A stretch of 64,000 bases of DNA from Spongilla lacustris (GCA_949361645.1 OX442415.1:3946148-4010147); one strand, 5' to 3'. Shown: positions 46,441 to 58,412, counted from the first letter of the stretch. Translations and numbers: made by a program. Notes: generated by a model from the sequence alone, not told the origin.

Positions 46441-48049
46441 GGTTGTGGTGTGCATGGCAAAGTCCCAGGAACCTTGGTATAGAGAAGAGTTTTCGATGTG
46501 ACTTTCCATGTCCCTCAATCTCCTGATCTTCCACTGGTATCAAATTATGTATTGAACATATGTGTAGTGCATGGTTTGTGGTATTGTGTGTACATGTACA
46601 TGTGATGGTGTATATGTTAGTGGTACACCAACACTCAATCTGCCCTTTCTCTAACAGCTCTTTCCCTCCCAACAGTATGAACTGGCCACACCCACAAGAT
46701 CAAGTATCAACCTAATGATGATTGGTACACTTCCTGCTGTGCCTTTCAATTCTGTCACTAACCACATGAGCTGAACTTAGAGATGTAGCTTTTATCATTG
46801 TGCATTTCCCTCACTGGATTTGTTGTTGCATTTCCTTGTACAAACTGAAATGAGTGACTGGTCTTTCTTCCAATATCAATACTTTTTGTTTATTTATAGA
46901 GTTTCCTTGCCATGACATTACTAAAAAAAAATTGCTACATGCACCTACAGTTGACACAACAATTTACTGGAAAGGTGCAATGTGTGGATTTAGTTTAATT
47001 ATGGATATCAATCTAATCATTATAGTTTCACTCTGAAACTTGTAAAACAGTTTCCGTCCCCCAAATTCTATTACAAGCAGAATACATGATAAGCTGAGCT
47101 CTGCACATTTCAACGATTTTAACAGTGAGACTCACTTCCTGAGCAGTTGCTGCAGCAGGTTTACTTCTATCTGGCCCAGTCTGGCATGATGTTGTTTAAG
47201 AACAGCCATTACCTGGAGTTGGATCAATTTTGAAACATATACACGAACACATTATAATAGCACTTCTCTAAGCATTTTGTGACAGGTAACTGCACCACCA
47301 TGCCTACTGGCCAGTGGTACTTACTGAGGGTCGGGAGCTGCATCTCTAAATAACAGGCATATACTCTTGATCTTAGAAGTCTCTAGACCTTATCACCACT
47401 TGAATCTCATTTAGGGTCAAAATGCAAATCAAGAGCCATTGATGGTTTTACCCTTAAACAAGATCAAGCCAGCAATGAAAACTGACAGAAGATGAACTTT
47501 GTCAGCAGGAGAAACTGTATTCAAATGAAAAGTTAATTTTGTGTCTTCATTTCTGGCACCAAGATGGAATCAACAGAGATAAAATCAGTCAAGCTTGTTT
47601 TGAATTTCTCTATATAAAGCAGCCACAATTACCAATGTTACTAACTCCTGAAATGCATCACATGTGTTTGAACTTCACAATAGTATTATGCATTTGAACA
47701 AATTGCAATAACTGGACACAGGTTAAACATGAAGTTGCAGTCACAGCTTTTTATACGTAATGAAAAGGGCAGAGAGTTAGGTCAGGCCTGAATCCGTCTG
47801 GTGGTTGTGCCTTATATGGATGCTGAGGAACTGAAGGCCAGCATAGTCATGCAGGATGCTAGCCATCAGACTGAATCAGTGAAGTCATCATTACCGACCG
47901 GTCACAACTAAATTTGACCCTTGTAAGCCAGAGCCAGCTTCCTCACTAGCAAGACTAATTGTTGTTTTTGCGTATGTCGGTCTTATGTAAAATAAATAAA
48001 ATGTAACTGTATAATGTTACTTGAATAAGTTCTGTATCCCATGCATGCA
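46441..48049. other. Intergenic region, no gene recognised
   Basis: I see no protein-like open frame with splice support here. The stretch at about 47100-47940 has the scrambled, stop-containing look of an old retroelement leading into the fragment at 48050, but I cannot place its domains. Confidence 0.4.
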
Positions 48050-48057
48050 CATTTGGA

Positions 48058-48300
48058 TCGCATCCTTGGAGGAATGGGAAAATGTTGGTATGGGATGCCA
48101 CCTGCCAAGATAGATTTGAACCTTCATACCTTGCCAGATCAACCAGTAGGTCTAGTCTAGATACTGCTTCAGCTGAAGACAAGAAAAAATCTAAATATTA
48201 GTACTTAGACCACAGCTATATGTTTTGCCCAGTTACTCCTTTAGTAAAGAATCTTTGGCAGCAATTGTCAATTGCCATACAGAAGGGCAATGCAACTTCA
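48058..48300 (+). pseudogene. Retroelement C-terminal fragment, arm 1
   Basis: The plus strand reads HPWRNGKMLVWDATCQDRFE then PSYLARST, EDKKKSKY, a stop, and YLDHSYMFCPV. The VWDATCQDTFAPSY / SAEDxKKxKYxYL / FxPV pattern is found in the C-terminal, nuclease-like part of reverse-transcriptase-bearing mobile elements of invertebrates. The in-frame TAG inside the KKSKY*YLDH segment and the absence of upstream domains show it is dead. Confidence 0.6.
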
Positions 48301-49429
48301 TACATACCTGATATGGATTAGTATAATTTTTCTGTAAGATCTTGTATCATAATATAATATTGTATCTTACAATATCTAATGCATCATAAGGGTCAAATTT
48401 AGTCTAGCTATCATAAATGTAACCTTTAGTGTTGTACTTGCGCGAAATCAGTCTATTAGTATTACAGTTTAAGTTCTTTAATGAATTGAAATAATCAAAT
48501 CATATTATATTTATTAAATATAACACAAGTGCACCAATACACAAAGTGGATGAAATATAATAATAGTTGAAATTAGAATACTGCCATGCCTATAGTTCAC
48601 CAGGAACACAACCCTCTGAAACACTTTGGAACTATGCATGCCAGTGGGATCCATCACTGGGCATGGGCGACAGAATAATGATTTGTTTCCTTTAAGGCAC
48701 ACTACTGCAGACCTCAGGATAGCAAAGGAAAGTTTGCATCTTAACCAGCCCACGAGTGTGCTGTAAAGAACTTTTCTCTCATGGGCAAAAAAAGTCAGCC
48801 ACACACATATTATGTAGTTGCTTCCCTATCCACTCCTCCAGAACAAGTGATGTGAAGACACCATTTCAACGTGATCATTAGAATATAGGTTTCTGAATCT
48901 AAATCATACATACAGTTATACTTATTGGCGGATACTACATTCATATGTGTACGAACATAAATAAAAGATAGGAAACATAATTTAATTTTTTCCATGAGAG
49001 AAAACTTCTTACAGCGCACTCGTGGGCTGGTTAAGATGCAAACTTTTCTTTGCTATCCTGAGGTCTGCAGTAGTGTGCCTTAAAGGAAACAGCTCCTCAT
49101 TCTGTTGCCCATGCCCAGTGATGGATCCCACTGACATGCATAGTCCCAAACTGTTTTAGAGGGCTGTATTCCTGGTGAGAGCTATAGGCATAACAGTATT
49201 CACATTACAATTATTTTTATATTTTGTCCCCTTTATGTATTAGTGCACTTGTTTTAAAATAATATATGATTTCTATTTATTAGAGAACTTAACCTGTATT
49301 TAGACGAGTTAGCACAAGTACAACACTAAATGTTACATTTATGATACACTAACATAATGTGACCCTAATGATGCTTTAGATAAAGAGATTATATTATGAT
49401 ACAAGATCTTACAGAAAAATTATACTAAT

Positions 49430-49687
49430 CCATATTGGGTATGTTTGAAGTAGCATAATTTCTGCATGGCAATTGACAATTGCTACTAAGGATTCTTTAA
49501 GAAAGGAGTAAACTGGGCAAAACATATAGCTGTGGTCTAAGTACTCATATTTAGATATTTTCTTGTCTTCAGCTGAAGCAGCAACTAGACTAGACCCATT
49601 GGTTGATCTGGCAAGGTATGAAGGTTCAAAGGTATCTTGGCAGGTGGCATCCCATACCAACATTTTCCCATTCCTCCAAGGATGCAA
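49430..49687 (-). pseudogene. Retroelement C-terminal fragment, arm 2
   Basis: The minus strand reads MHPWRNGKMLVWDATCQDTF then EPSYLARSTNGSSLVAASAE, DKKISKYEYLDHSYMFCPV. It is the inverted counterpart of the fragment at 48058 and lacks that copy's internal stop at the KY(stop/E)YLDH position, but is truncated soon afterwards. It does not extend upstream into RT sequence. Confidence 0.6.
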
Positions 49688-49693
49688 TCCAAC

Positions 49694-50989
49694 ACGTTGA
49701 TAGCTTTAACCGTTCAGAAGATATTGCGATTCAAACGAGAAGCATTTTTATAACATTTTATATATATATATATGCGAAGCGCAATTTTCTCGTGAACTGT
49801 CCCATATTATATATAATTATTATATATAATTACTAAGAGTCTATATCATGTCATGCATGTCGTGTGCTGTATATGATCTTTTTAATTACTACAAGTATAT
49901 TCTCTATGAGAAAGTTCCATGGTGGTATATACGATTTTAAGGCAATATTGATGTAAAAACTGAGAAGGGAAACAAGGGTTGATAGATAAGGAAAATTGAA
50001 ATAGTCCTGTACAAGCAAGCATGCACAATATAATGTTGCCGGCTAAATATAGGACTTGAAGGACAACAAACGAAAGATATTCCCAACAGCTCTAGACAAC
50101 CATAATGGTGGCTGTGACATATTTCTATATTTTTTTCTATTATCTCCCGTTGCATGCTATATACATCACAAGAATTTGATGGTCATGAAATACTATGTCC
50201 ATGCTTGAACTGACAGTGATTTTCAAACATTCCACCGTAATAATACGGCAGTAACTCTCATATAGGATGTGTGCCTTATCATGAATATCATTTTTTTTAA
50301 ACGCGACCGGCGTATAACCATAGATATAACACATAGGGATTGGCAACACCAGGCTCTCAATGATAATAGGCTCATTTCGGATGTAACCCTGTAACGGCGG
50401 AATAGCAGTAAATGAATAAAATTGAGCATAGCGGTGTAGAGTGATATTCCAGACCAAGACTTAAAGTTTGTGTTTTAAGCCCTATACATAGCGTTATGGA
50501 CAAATACAGTGTGCCACTCTGTTCTATCCGAGTTTCTGAAGGCATGCGAAGGGACTGGGAAGCAGGGTTATTTGTTACTTTTGTCACTAATTCATTCCAA
50601 GGATGCGTCCATAAGAGTATATCACAAGTCTGTGGAACAAACACCTAGGCACAGTTTAGTCACTTTATCGTATTTAGGACAATTCAGGTTTGGAGCAAGT
50701 GTGTAAACTACGTTCAAAACAGGTACAACAAACTACTGAGATATGTAATGGGTACGAGTACCCTATACCCATCAGTATCTTGTGTTAGGTACAAAGAGCT
50801 CCAGATCAGCTTGGATGAGGGCACGCAGGGACAAAATTAGAACGCAACGAGGGCTCATGCTTTCAATTCATATATGTACGGACACACGACTACCAAGGGT
50901 ACAACTAGTTGGGTCGCACAATAATTGGGCCACTATAGGGATAAATGATTATACATTTAGACTAGTATAATATTGGTCAGGATTGCAAT
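49694..50989. other. Intergenic repeat-bearing region
   Basis: 49838-50050 is one copy of a dispersed repeat (see next entry). A 105-codon minus-strand open frame at 50140-50457 contains PPLQGYIRNEPIIIESLVLP and looks mildly protein-like, but has no splice or homology support. No gene is called. Confidence 0.45.
49838..50050 (+). repeat. Dispersed repeat copy 1 (second copy at 56994-57190, remnant at 60268-60345)
   Basis: AAGAGTCTATATCATGTCAT followed by GCATGTCGTGTGCTGTAT starts copies at about 49843 and 56996. Both continue with matching text to GCACAATATAATGTT (about 50024-50036 and 57171-57186). A third, degraded copy at about 60268-60345 keeps GAGAAAGTT, GAAGGCAATA and GGTGTAAAAA. All three are in the same orientation. 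Confidence 0.8.
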
Positions 50990-53000
50990 CACATTCATTA
51001 TTGTTAAGGATTTATAAACATCTGCAACAATCAATAGGAACCACATATTACTTTTAGCTACATGCCAATATGTTTTTTTTTAATCTTTCTTAAATGCATC
51101 TAATAAAGGTACAAAATGAAAGAAACACAATGTTCAATGCATTTATAACTACACTACATCTAAATCTAAACCAGCACACCCCAGGACAGATGCTGCATTG
51201 TCTCTCTGCACCGCAACAGTTGTTTTACTATACATGCTGTGGGAGAAGCTGTTAGCCACCTCATGCAGACCTCCACTTGAAAAGAATGAGGCCTCCATGA
51301 TGAAATGGCTTCTGTTGGTCCAGAAGTGCCAGGTTTCTGTAGAGACACTTTTGTCCATTTGTATCTCGGTTGATTTCAGCAAGCTATGGCGATGGCTTTA
51401 GTGGCATTACATTAGATAATGTGTTGATCTCACTTCCTGTTTCAGACATAATTGGCACTGCATCAGAGCTATACAAATGTTCATGGAGCATATTGGTTTA
51501 AAATATCAAGGAATACAGCCATTTGCTCAAATAATATTTATGGTATGTTCTATGTGCATTATCAATACAGCTAGGGATTAATAATTGTGATTCTAATTAG
51601 GATGTATCTGGTTAATTGCAAATCGGAACAGCACACACAATAAATAAATAAATCAGGAGCAGGCTGAAGATTATTGACCACATGATGCAAGCATGTGTAG
51701 CAGGTGATGCAGCTTGATTTTGAAGCTGATCTAGTTTGGTTTGAATTTATTGTCCGCCGGCATGTTGTAGAGATTTGGAAATGAGATGTCACACCTTCTT
51801 CATTCTTCATACAACTCATTTCTCAACTGTGCTTTCGGCATGAATTTCCACAAAATGACCTCATTCGATATTGTGTTCAAGAGTAGACCAAGTGAGGGCT
51901 TGCTGTTCACTAGACAGCTCTTAAATAAGGAAACAGATGACAAGGTTCCAGTGATCAGATCATCTCTACTTCAACTTCTTTTGCATCTCCTGAAACACGT
52001 TCATACTAAATATGTGCCTCCCTTAGTTTTGGCTTGGTTCGAGAGTACCTCCTAAGTATTGCAACACTGCTCCGTTGATAATTGCCAACTACATTTTCTT
52101 TGCATCAAGTGTTTCCAGGTATTTTTTAAAGTATACATGCACCTTCTCCCTTCCATACCATCACATGTACATCTAATTTGCGATGTCTACCTCAGGATGC
52201 AACGCACGAACACAAGTTCAAAAAAAAAATTACAAGAAAAAGTGTCTTGTGCTTCTGCGTTGCTTGATTCAGCTTATCCACATCTCGTTAATCACACTGG
52301 AATAGTGACCTTTGAGTATCTTGAGGCAGTTGCTCATACTCGTCATGGGCTACTGATTGCTGGAGAAGTGTTACATGAAATCCCTCTTTCCTTGCAGCAG
52401 TTAAAAATGTTTGCAGTAACAAACGTAATAAGCAGTGAAAAGAAAGCAATGGGATCAAAAATTTTTTGCTGAAAGTGTTGGGTAGAATATACAGTATTGA
52501 GTTCCCTGATGAAGGTAGCTAAATAAAAAAAAACACAACTGGCTTTTGCCACAACTACTTCGCAATGAGATCTGGATTGATTATCTGTTCATTTGTATAC
52601 TGAGAAGCCAGATCCATTTATTTCATATGGACCAATGTACTGCATGTATAGAGTCCGTGATTGTGTTGCTGATGAGATGTATGGCAGGAATCATTATCCA
52701 TAGCATCACGTAAATACATGCACAGTTAGTGTTAAATGTTGCATCCTACATGTATGCAGGGGCTTGAGGGTCATGAACGCATTTACATCAATTTGGCACT
52801 GTATGAAGTTGTGACACGCAGCTGTGTAGACAGCCAACACATTCCTGGTCTCGAGGTAACCTAATCATGTAATAGATTATCGATTAGAAAACTTTCTTTT
52901 TTTAATTACAATGTGCTTCCGTTAAGTGTTTGCAGCATTTGAAAAAGTGTTTACTCCTGAGGTAAGATATCTGTGTTTTCAAAAGTTTTATGACTTTTTT
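50990..53000 (+). pseudogene. Inverted duplicate of RNF213-like exons (unprocessed pseudogene)
   Basis: This block matches, in opposite orientation, the E3-shell part of the RNF213-like gene at about 13440-15430, introns included. Recognisable pieces in order: EKNEASMMKWLLLVQKCQVS (51280), RHNWHC-equivalent exon (about 51444), FKSRPSEGLLFTRQLLNKET (51875), VPVIRSSLLQLLL (51945), SALLDSAYPHLVNHTG (52255) and FEYLEAVAHTRHGLLIAG (52310). The AG acceptor before the 51280 exon has been lost (TATTGCAG became TTGTTTTA) and several frames are shifted. Retained introns rule out retrotransposition, so a DNA-level inverted duplication is indicated. Confidence 0.9.
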
Positions 53001-53246
53001 GATTCCAGCATGATTCCCTCCTACAGAATTTAGGCCGATTTGTGAACATAAGAAAACTATTTCAGTATCATTAGTATAGACTTCAGAAACCTATCAGTAA
53101 AAGCTTAGCAGCCCACCTGACCTAGAATACTCCTCTCCACCACATCCTCAATGTATTGCCTTCCTATTTCAAGTGGAATCACGTGATTCTCCGTTCGTTT
53201 TAATACGCTTAATGCAAACGCTTTTTATAATATATATATGTGCGTT
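53001..53246. other. Spacer between the pseudogene and the direct repeat
   Basis: It contains a short segment (about 53030-53100) shared with about 43775-43835 and an AT run near 53230. No gene. Confidence 0.5.
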
Positions 53247-54512
53247 CCGCATGCAATAATTGACATTTACATGTACTTTGCGTCTCCTCATTTACACTGC
53301 ACTATCACCAGGTAGGCCATCGCGTTTTTATCTATCCGGCACTCTTGTTTTTGCCGCAATATATAATATTGCACGCCTTAAACGTTGGCATGTGGTATTT
53401 AGCACGGTATTCGAACGGTGTATGCCACGTACATACGTACTCTATATGCCTAACCATGCAGACGAAGTATCGGCTGAAAACTGCTGTACTGTAACTATGT
53501 GCCAGCCATCTGCCTACTTTGCACATGTGTACCCCATGCAAGCAGTGCTACTGCAGTTAGGGAGTGATCTATATAGCGACTCTTGTTATAGCGTCCTCAA
53601 AGCACTACTGAGCGGTTGGCCTTTCCCATATCGCTAACGACTCCCTCATCCCCATTCGTTGGCGTTTTAGGTATATTTTCTATAGTATAGCGAATAAGGG
53701 ACTCTATCGAATTAACATTACCAATTAATTACCACTACAATCCACAAAGCCAAATATCAATGATCCATTTGCACTTAGGAGATGAACGGCGCCAGGTGCG
53801 CATGTATACCATATATATATATATATATACCATATATATATATATATATAATTATATATATATATATATACCATCATTATATATATATATTATATATTAT
53901 ATATATATATACCATCATTATACATGTATAATGATGGTACCCCGTGCATGTACAATTTCACGCATAAGATTTAATCCCCAAATAAACTGTCTATTGCGTT
54001 TGTGCTATATATAGTTTCTCAATGTCCAAAGTGCACACCGTATGACCTGTGGGATGCACCGCTAAACGTTTATGTAGTGTTGTAATGTTGCATGAAGTTG
54101 AAGAGTTGCACTACTTCCTTAATTTATAGAACATGTGTATAATAGTTGTACTATAAACAAATGCGTATCAGCCACGTGCGGTTTGCATGGTATTGCGCAC
54201 TATCGTATGTTGGATTAGGACGTAAAACCGTATCTTCACATATCCCCCCATAGCATCTGCTTGGTTATAAAAAAAATTCTTCCTATACATATAAGTGACT
54301 GATGCAGCGCTAAATATAAAATGTTCAAACACCATTGCAGTCTTTGAGACAGCACGGGCCCCACGTACTAACTTATGACCTGTGAACATAATAACATTTG
54401 GCGCCAATTCAAATTATGGTCCTACTTGGCTCTACTCATGGACTTGTTATATTCCGACTAGGTTCTCGATCTAACCAAATGCTCACAAGAAAATAACTGT
54501 ACGCGTGCTTAC
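53247..54512 (+). repeat. About 1.2-kb direct repeat, copy 1
   Basis: It starts CCGCATGCAATAATTGACAT, as does copy 2 at 57387. Both share long stretches such as GGTAGGCCATC, CTATCCGGCACTCTTG, GGAGATGAACGGCGCCAG and GTGCACACCGTATGACCTGT. Copy 1 has an expanded AT tract (53807-53935) and about 130 bp near 54245-54385 that copy 2 lacks. Open frames inside are short and not conserved between copies, so it is considered non-coding. Confidence 0.88.
53807..53935. repeat. (AT)n tract with imperfect palindromes
   Basis: Alternating TATATA runs are interrupted by ACCATCATTATA. The block ends in TACATGTATAATGATGGTA, which pairs with the preceding ACCATCATTATA. It is present in direct-repeat copy 1 and reduced to a few units in copy 2 (about 57935-57960). 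Confidence 0.85.
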
Positions 54513-55919
54513 CAGTTTAAATCGAAACGCTATATACATGTATAATTATGCTGAAATATAATGAAATGAAAATAGAACCAAGGAGGTGCTTTTAAATCCT
54601 AGGGTGCCAGGTCCGTTATAATAATTATGCACATGGTACCTTGTGCATGTACATTGTACAGTATTGAATATTTTTGCGTGTCACTCAGCAAGTACTGTAT
54701 AGATGCAATCATGCACTTTTACGTTATAGAGTTTCTCCCACATCAAATGTGTACACCAGTTTATGTAGTGCTGGAAGGGATTGGAGGGTTGTGCTGTATA
54801 ATTAGTGTGCATGTAGTAGAGCTCTAGGTGTATCATAATTTATAATTGGGTGTGGAATTTATTGAATGTTTGCTTCTTTTTGCATGTGTAGAATGAGAAA
54901 CTCACTTTGACGTAACCAATTATAAAAATGTACTTAGCAGTATATACTGGCAGTTTTGGAAGTGCATACATATATTCTATTATATATACATATATAAATG
55001 TAAACTGCATGCCTGCCGATCACATATAGAGATGATTATTTCTGTGTCAAGTGTTCCACATTATACATATATCCTAGCTAGCTGTTGCATATTGCTGCAA
55101 CTTCCAAAAAAAACTTATGGAGGTGATCAGGGATGCCAGGGGTTGGGGTGGGGGTGGGAATGGGGGATGTTCTGGCCAGCAATTCACAACCTTTTTAGCA
55201 TGATGTGCTTCATTGATGTGGGTTATAGATTCCTGTTCCAAGTGGTTAACGAGAAGATGCATTAGAGAAGTCATGCGAATAATGGAGCCCTTGCACAGGA
55301 ATGAGAAACTCACCCTTTGTCGTAACCAATTAAAAATGTACTTATAAGGTTGCAAGTGCAGCTCTTGCATGGAGTTGTGATCAACACATGACTTTAAAGA
55401 TCCAGATTATGAGTGGTGCTTGTATAGACTCTGCCGGTACACCTTGAAATGCGACCACACAACGGAAGTAGAGTGGGGTTTTTTTCCTTTGTGGGAGTGT
55501 GAATTCTAACCTGACGACCCACACTCGCAGTAGCGGATGGATTACATCACCGCTACGCATACAGCTAGCCTCGTCCCCAGGCCCTGTTTTATTAATAACA
55601 CACACCCCTACTCTTATGCGACACATGTTTTATGTCATGTGTCAGTTTTCATAGAAAGACTTCCCTTTTTAGAGATGGGATGCATTGATCCTGCATGTTG
55701 TAAGTTCCCATGCAGGACCAACACGTGGTTAAATTAGGGCAGTATATTATATTACTAGGACACATATCCAATTCCCTTGTTTATCTTTTATATACGAGTC
55801 ATATATAGGTGCATGCATGGTGTATATACTTAATACATCCATGTTGTTTTGTTTCCTTTTTGCAGACACAGGTTCTGTACATCTGGTCAGATTATCTAAT
55901 CATCTGCAAAACTATAGCG
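54513..55919. other. Region upstream of the seven-transmembrane pseudogene
   Basis: No separate gene is recognised. A G-rich stretch (GGGTTGGGGTGGGGGTGGG) is at about 55140-55160. The segment at about 55610-55735 (TCATAGAAAGACTTCCCTTT...CCAACACGTGG) recurs near 60528-60612. A TTTTTGCAG acceptor-like site at 55856-55864 precedes the 7TM reading frame and may start its coding exon. Confidence 0.5.
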
Positions 55920-56861
55920 ATGCCAAATGACTCGAATAACAATACTGACGTAGTAGCAATCTTAAAGGGCATTATGATCCCCTTAGCATGTATTTCGCTT
56001 GTACTCTTCTTGGCTGTTATTCTCCTTCTACCAGCTTTTAAGCTACACAGACTTATGGTATACCGCCTAGCCCTTTATCAAGTAATCAGCGCAGAGTTAT
56101 GCCTCGATACGTGGCTGGTTAATATTCTATCTTGATTTAAATACATTTCCGCTGTATTCCCTGGCAGTATCATCTTCGCTGACACTATCATCAATGTGTC
56201 TGGAGGCTGCCCTAACACTGTGGATAATTTTCCACCTCTACGCACTTTCAATATGTCACAAAAACTTCAAACGGTTAGAGCCACTGTACGTGGGGAGTTC
56301 CATCATAGCTGCAATCGTACTGCTCGTACTGTTGCTAACACTTCTAATAACAGCAGAAGACAACTTAGACAATGGCCTTACCGGGTCCTCAAATTCCTCT
56401 AATGATGATTCCACTGATTTCCTCGAAGTGTTATAGTAATTGGAGAACTAACTCCAATCTTTGTGGCCATTTTTCTTCTTCTACTCTCATTGCCTTTGGT
56501 AGTAATAATGGGAGTTACGCTGTGCCGGAGGATATATAAAACTAATCATGGGATTATTTCGGAACAACAGCAACAGCACAAAAAAGCTCTTCACGAGATC
56601 ATGCCACTTCTGATGTATCCAATACTGTATCTGATTCTCTTCGTTCCACTGTGCATTTCAGGTCTGCAAGAACTACTCATTCTGAATGGCGATTATGACG
56701 TATCCTATAGTAATACACTCTCCATCGCTACACTTGTTAGCGTTCCACTCTGGAGCATTAGTTGTTCGTGCACTCTGATAATACATATAGGTATTGTCGT
56801 GTGCAAGAAGAAACGAAAAACACTGACCTCCCACTCTGCATGGAGAGCATGTAACGATTAA
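55920..56861 (+). pseudogene. Seven-transmembrane (GPCR-like) protein, two frameshifts
   Basis: The frame from ATG 55920 (MPNDSNNNTD) gives TM1 (GIMIPLACISLVLFLAVILL) and TM2. A frame change is needed at about 56105-56118 to continue into TM3 (LTLSSMCLEAALTLWIIFHL) and TM4 (SSIIAAIVLLVLLLTLLI). A second change at about 56415-56436 leads to TM5 (TPIFVAIFLLLLSLPLVVIM), a Gln/Lys-rich loop, TM6 (IMPLLMYPILYLILFVPLCI) and TM7, ending KKKRKTLTSHSAW at TAA 56861. The short N-terminus with Asn sites, seven hydrophobic segments and a basic tail suggest a G-protein-coupled receptor, possibly a lineage-specific family. Two single-base shifts mean pseudogene or assembly error. Confidence 0.65.
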
Positions 56862-57386
56862 AGAGACGAATACACTTATCGAAAGTGAAACACGATACTC
56901 ACTTCCTCTTGAAGACTGACTACATGCAGTGGACATTTACTGCATTTGTTTGTGTTATTTAGAATGATGATGAGCTAGCTTGCTCAGCTTAATTAAGAGT
57001 CTATATCATGTCATGCATGTCGTGTGCTGTATGATTTTTTAATACTACAAGTATATTTTCAATGAGAACGTTGCATGGTGGTATATAGGATTTTAGGCAA
57101 TATTGAATATATATTGGTGCAAAAAGAAGGGGACCATTTGAAAAAACGAAATATATAGTCCTGCACAAGCATGCACAATATAATGTTCCACAATATGTGC
57201 CGGTGTCACAGGCATACGGGTCCGCCCCCCCCCCCCCCCCCCCCCCCCCCATTATGGGTCCGGGGGGATCGACCCAAATCCCAAATGCTAAGGAAACTGG
57301 GTCCCCCCCGGACCCAGTTGCCTAGGCATGTGGCTCCCCCCAGACCTAGATGCCAAGATGTAAAAATTTCATTATCCCGGATATAT
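56862..57386. other. Spacer with dispersed repeat copy 2 and a poly-C block
   Basis: 56994-57190 is a copy of the repeat described at 49838. A C run of about 28 bases lies at 57223-57250, followed by CCGGGGGGATCGACCC- and CCCCCCGGACCC-type sequence, similar in style to the ends of the GC-rich elements, but without identifiable inverted termini. Confidence 0.6.
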
Positions 57387-58412
57387 CCGCATGCAATAAT
57401 TGACATTTACATGTACTTTGCGTCTCCTCATTTACGTTGCTCTATCACCAGGTAGGCCATCACGTTTTTATCTATCCGGCACTCTTGTTTTTGCCGTAAT
57501 ATATCATATTGCACGCATTAAACGTTTGCATGTGGTATATTTAGCATGGTATTCGAACGTCGCTCTCAGGCTCACGTTGTATGCCTAACCATGCAGACGA
57601 AGTACTGATCGGCTGAAAGCTGCTGTACTGTAGGTATGTGTCAGCCATACTGCCTAATTTGCACATGTACCCCATGCAAGCAGTGCTCCTGCAGTTAGGG
57701 AGTGGTCTATATAGCGACTCTTGTTATAGCGTCCTCAAAGCACTACTGAGCGATTGACCTTTCCCAAATAGCTAACGACTCCCTCATCCCCTATTCGTTG
57801 GCGTTTTAGGGAAACTTCCTAGCGAATAAGGGACCCTATCGAATTAACAGTACTAATTAATTACCACTACAATCCACATAGCCAAAAGTCAATGAACCAT
57901 TTGCACTTAGGAGATGAACGGCGCCAGATGCGCATGTATAATGATACATGTATAATGGTACCCCATGCATGTATACAATGTCGCGCATATGATCTAATCC
58001 ACAAACTGTCTATTGCGTTTGTGCTATAGTTTCTCAGTGTCCAAAGTGCACACCGTATGACCTGTGGGATGCACCGCTAAACGTTTATGTAGTGTTGTAG
58101 TGTTGCATGAAGTTGAAGAGTTGTACTACTTCCTTAATTTATAGAACATGTGTATAATAGTTGTACTATAAACAAATGCGTATCAGCCACGTGCGGTTTG
58201 CATGGTATTGCGCACTATCGTATGTTGGATTAGGACGTAAAACCGCGTATCTTTACATCCCCCTATAGTTGGAATAACATTTGGCGTCAATTCAAATGAT
58301 GGTCCTACTTAGCTCTACTCATGGACTTGTTATACATGTTTTTTTTGGCTAAGTTCTCGATCTAACCAAATTGCGCACAAGAAAATAACGTTTTAGTGAG
58401 TATGCGTGCTTA
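57387..58412 (+). repeat. About 1-kb direct repeat, copy 2
   Basis: It is the second copy of the repeat starting at 53247, same orientation, ending around AAATTGCGCACAAGAAAATA (about 58369-58388). Sequence between the copies, about 2.9 kb, contains the seven-transmembrane pseudogene. Start distance between the copies is 4140 bp. Confidence 0.88.

Larger units (their letters stand above)
48050..49693. repeat. Large inverted repeat (two arms of about 700 bp, spacer about 200 bp)
   Basis: Arm 1 (about 48050-48790) and arm 2 (about 48985-49693) are inverted copies. For example, CTTGGAGGAATGGGAAAATG at about 48065 matches in reverse at about 49660-49680, and CCAGCCCACGAGTGTGCTGT at about 48745 matches in reverse at about 49012-49031. 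Identity is high but with indels, so the arms have diverged. Each arm carries the same retroelement C-terminal fragment, oriented towards the centre. Confidence 0.88.

Noticed and set aside
48514..48804. 96-codon minus-strand open frame
   Set aside because: It lies inside the inverted repeat on the strand opposite to the retroelement fragment and is not conserved in the other arm.
50140..50457. 105-codon minus-strand open frame
   Set aside because: Composition is mildly protein-like, but there is no splice support, homology or conserved context.
13440..53000. Processed (retro)pseudogene as origin of the RNF213-like duplicate
   Set aside because: Intron sequences are retained in the copy at 50990-53000, so it was copied at the DNA level.
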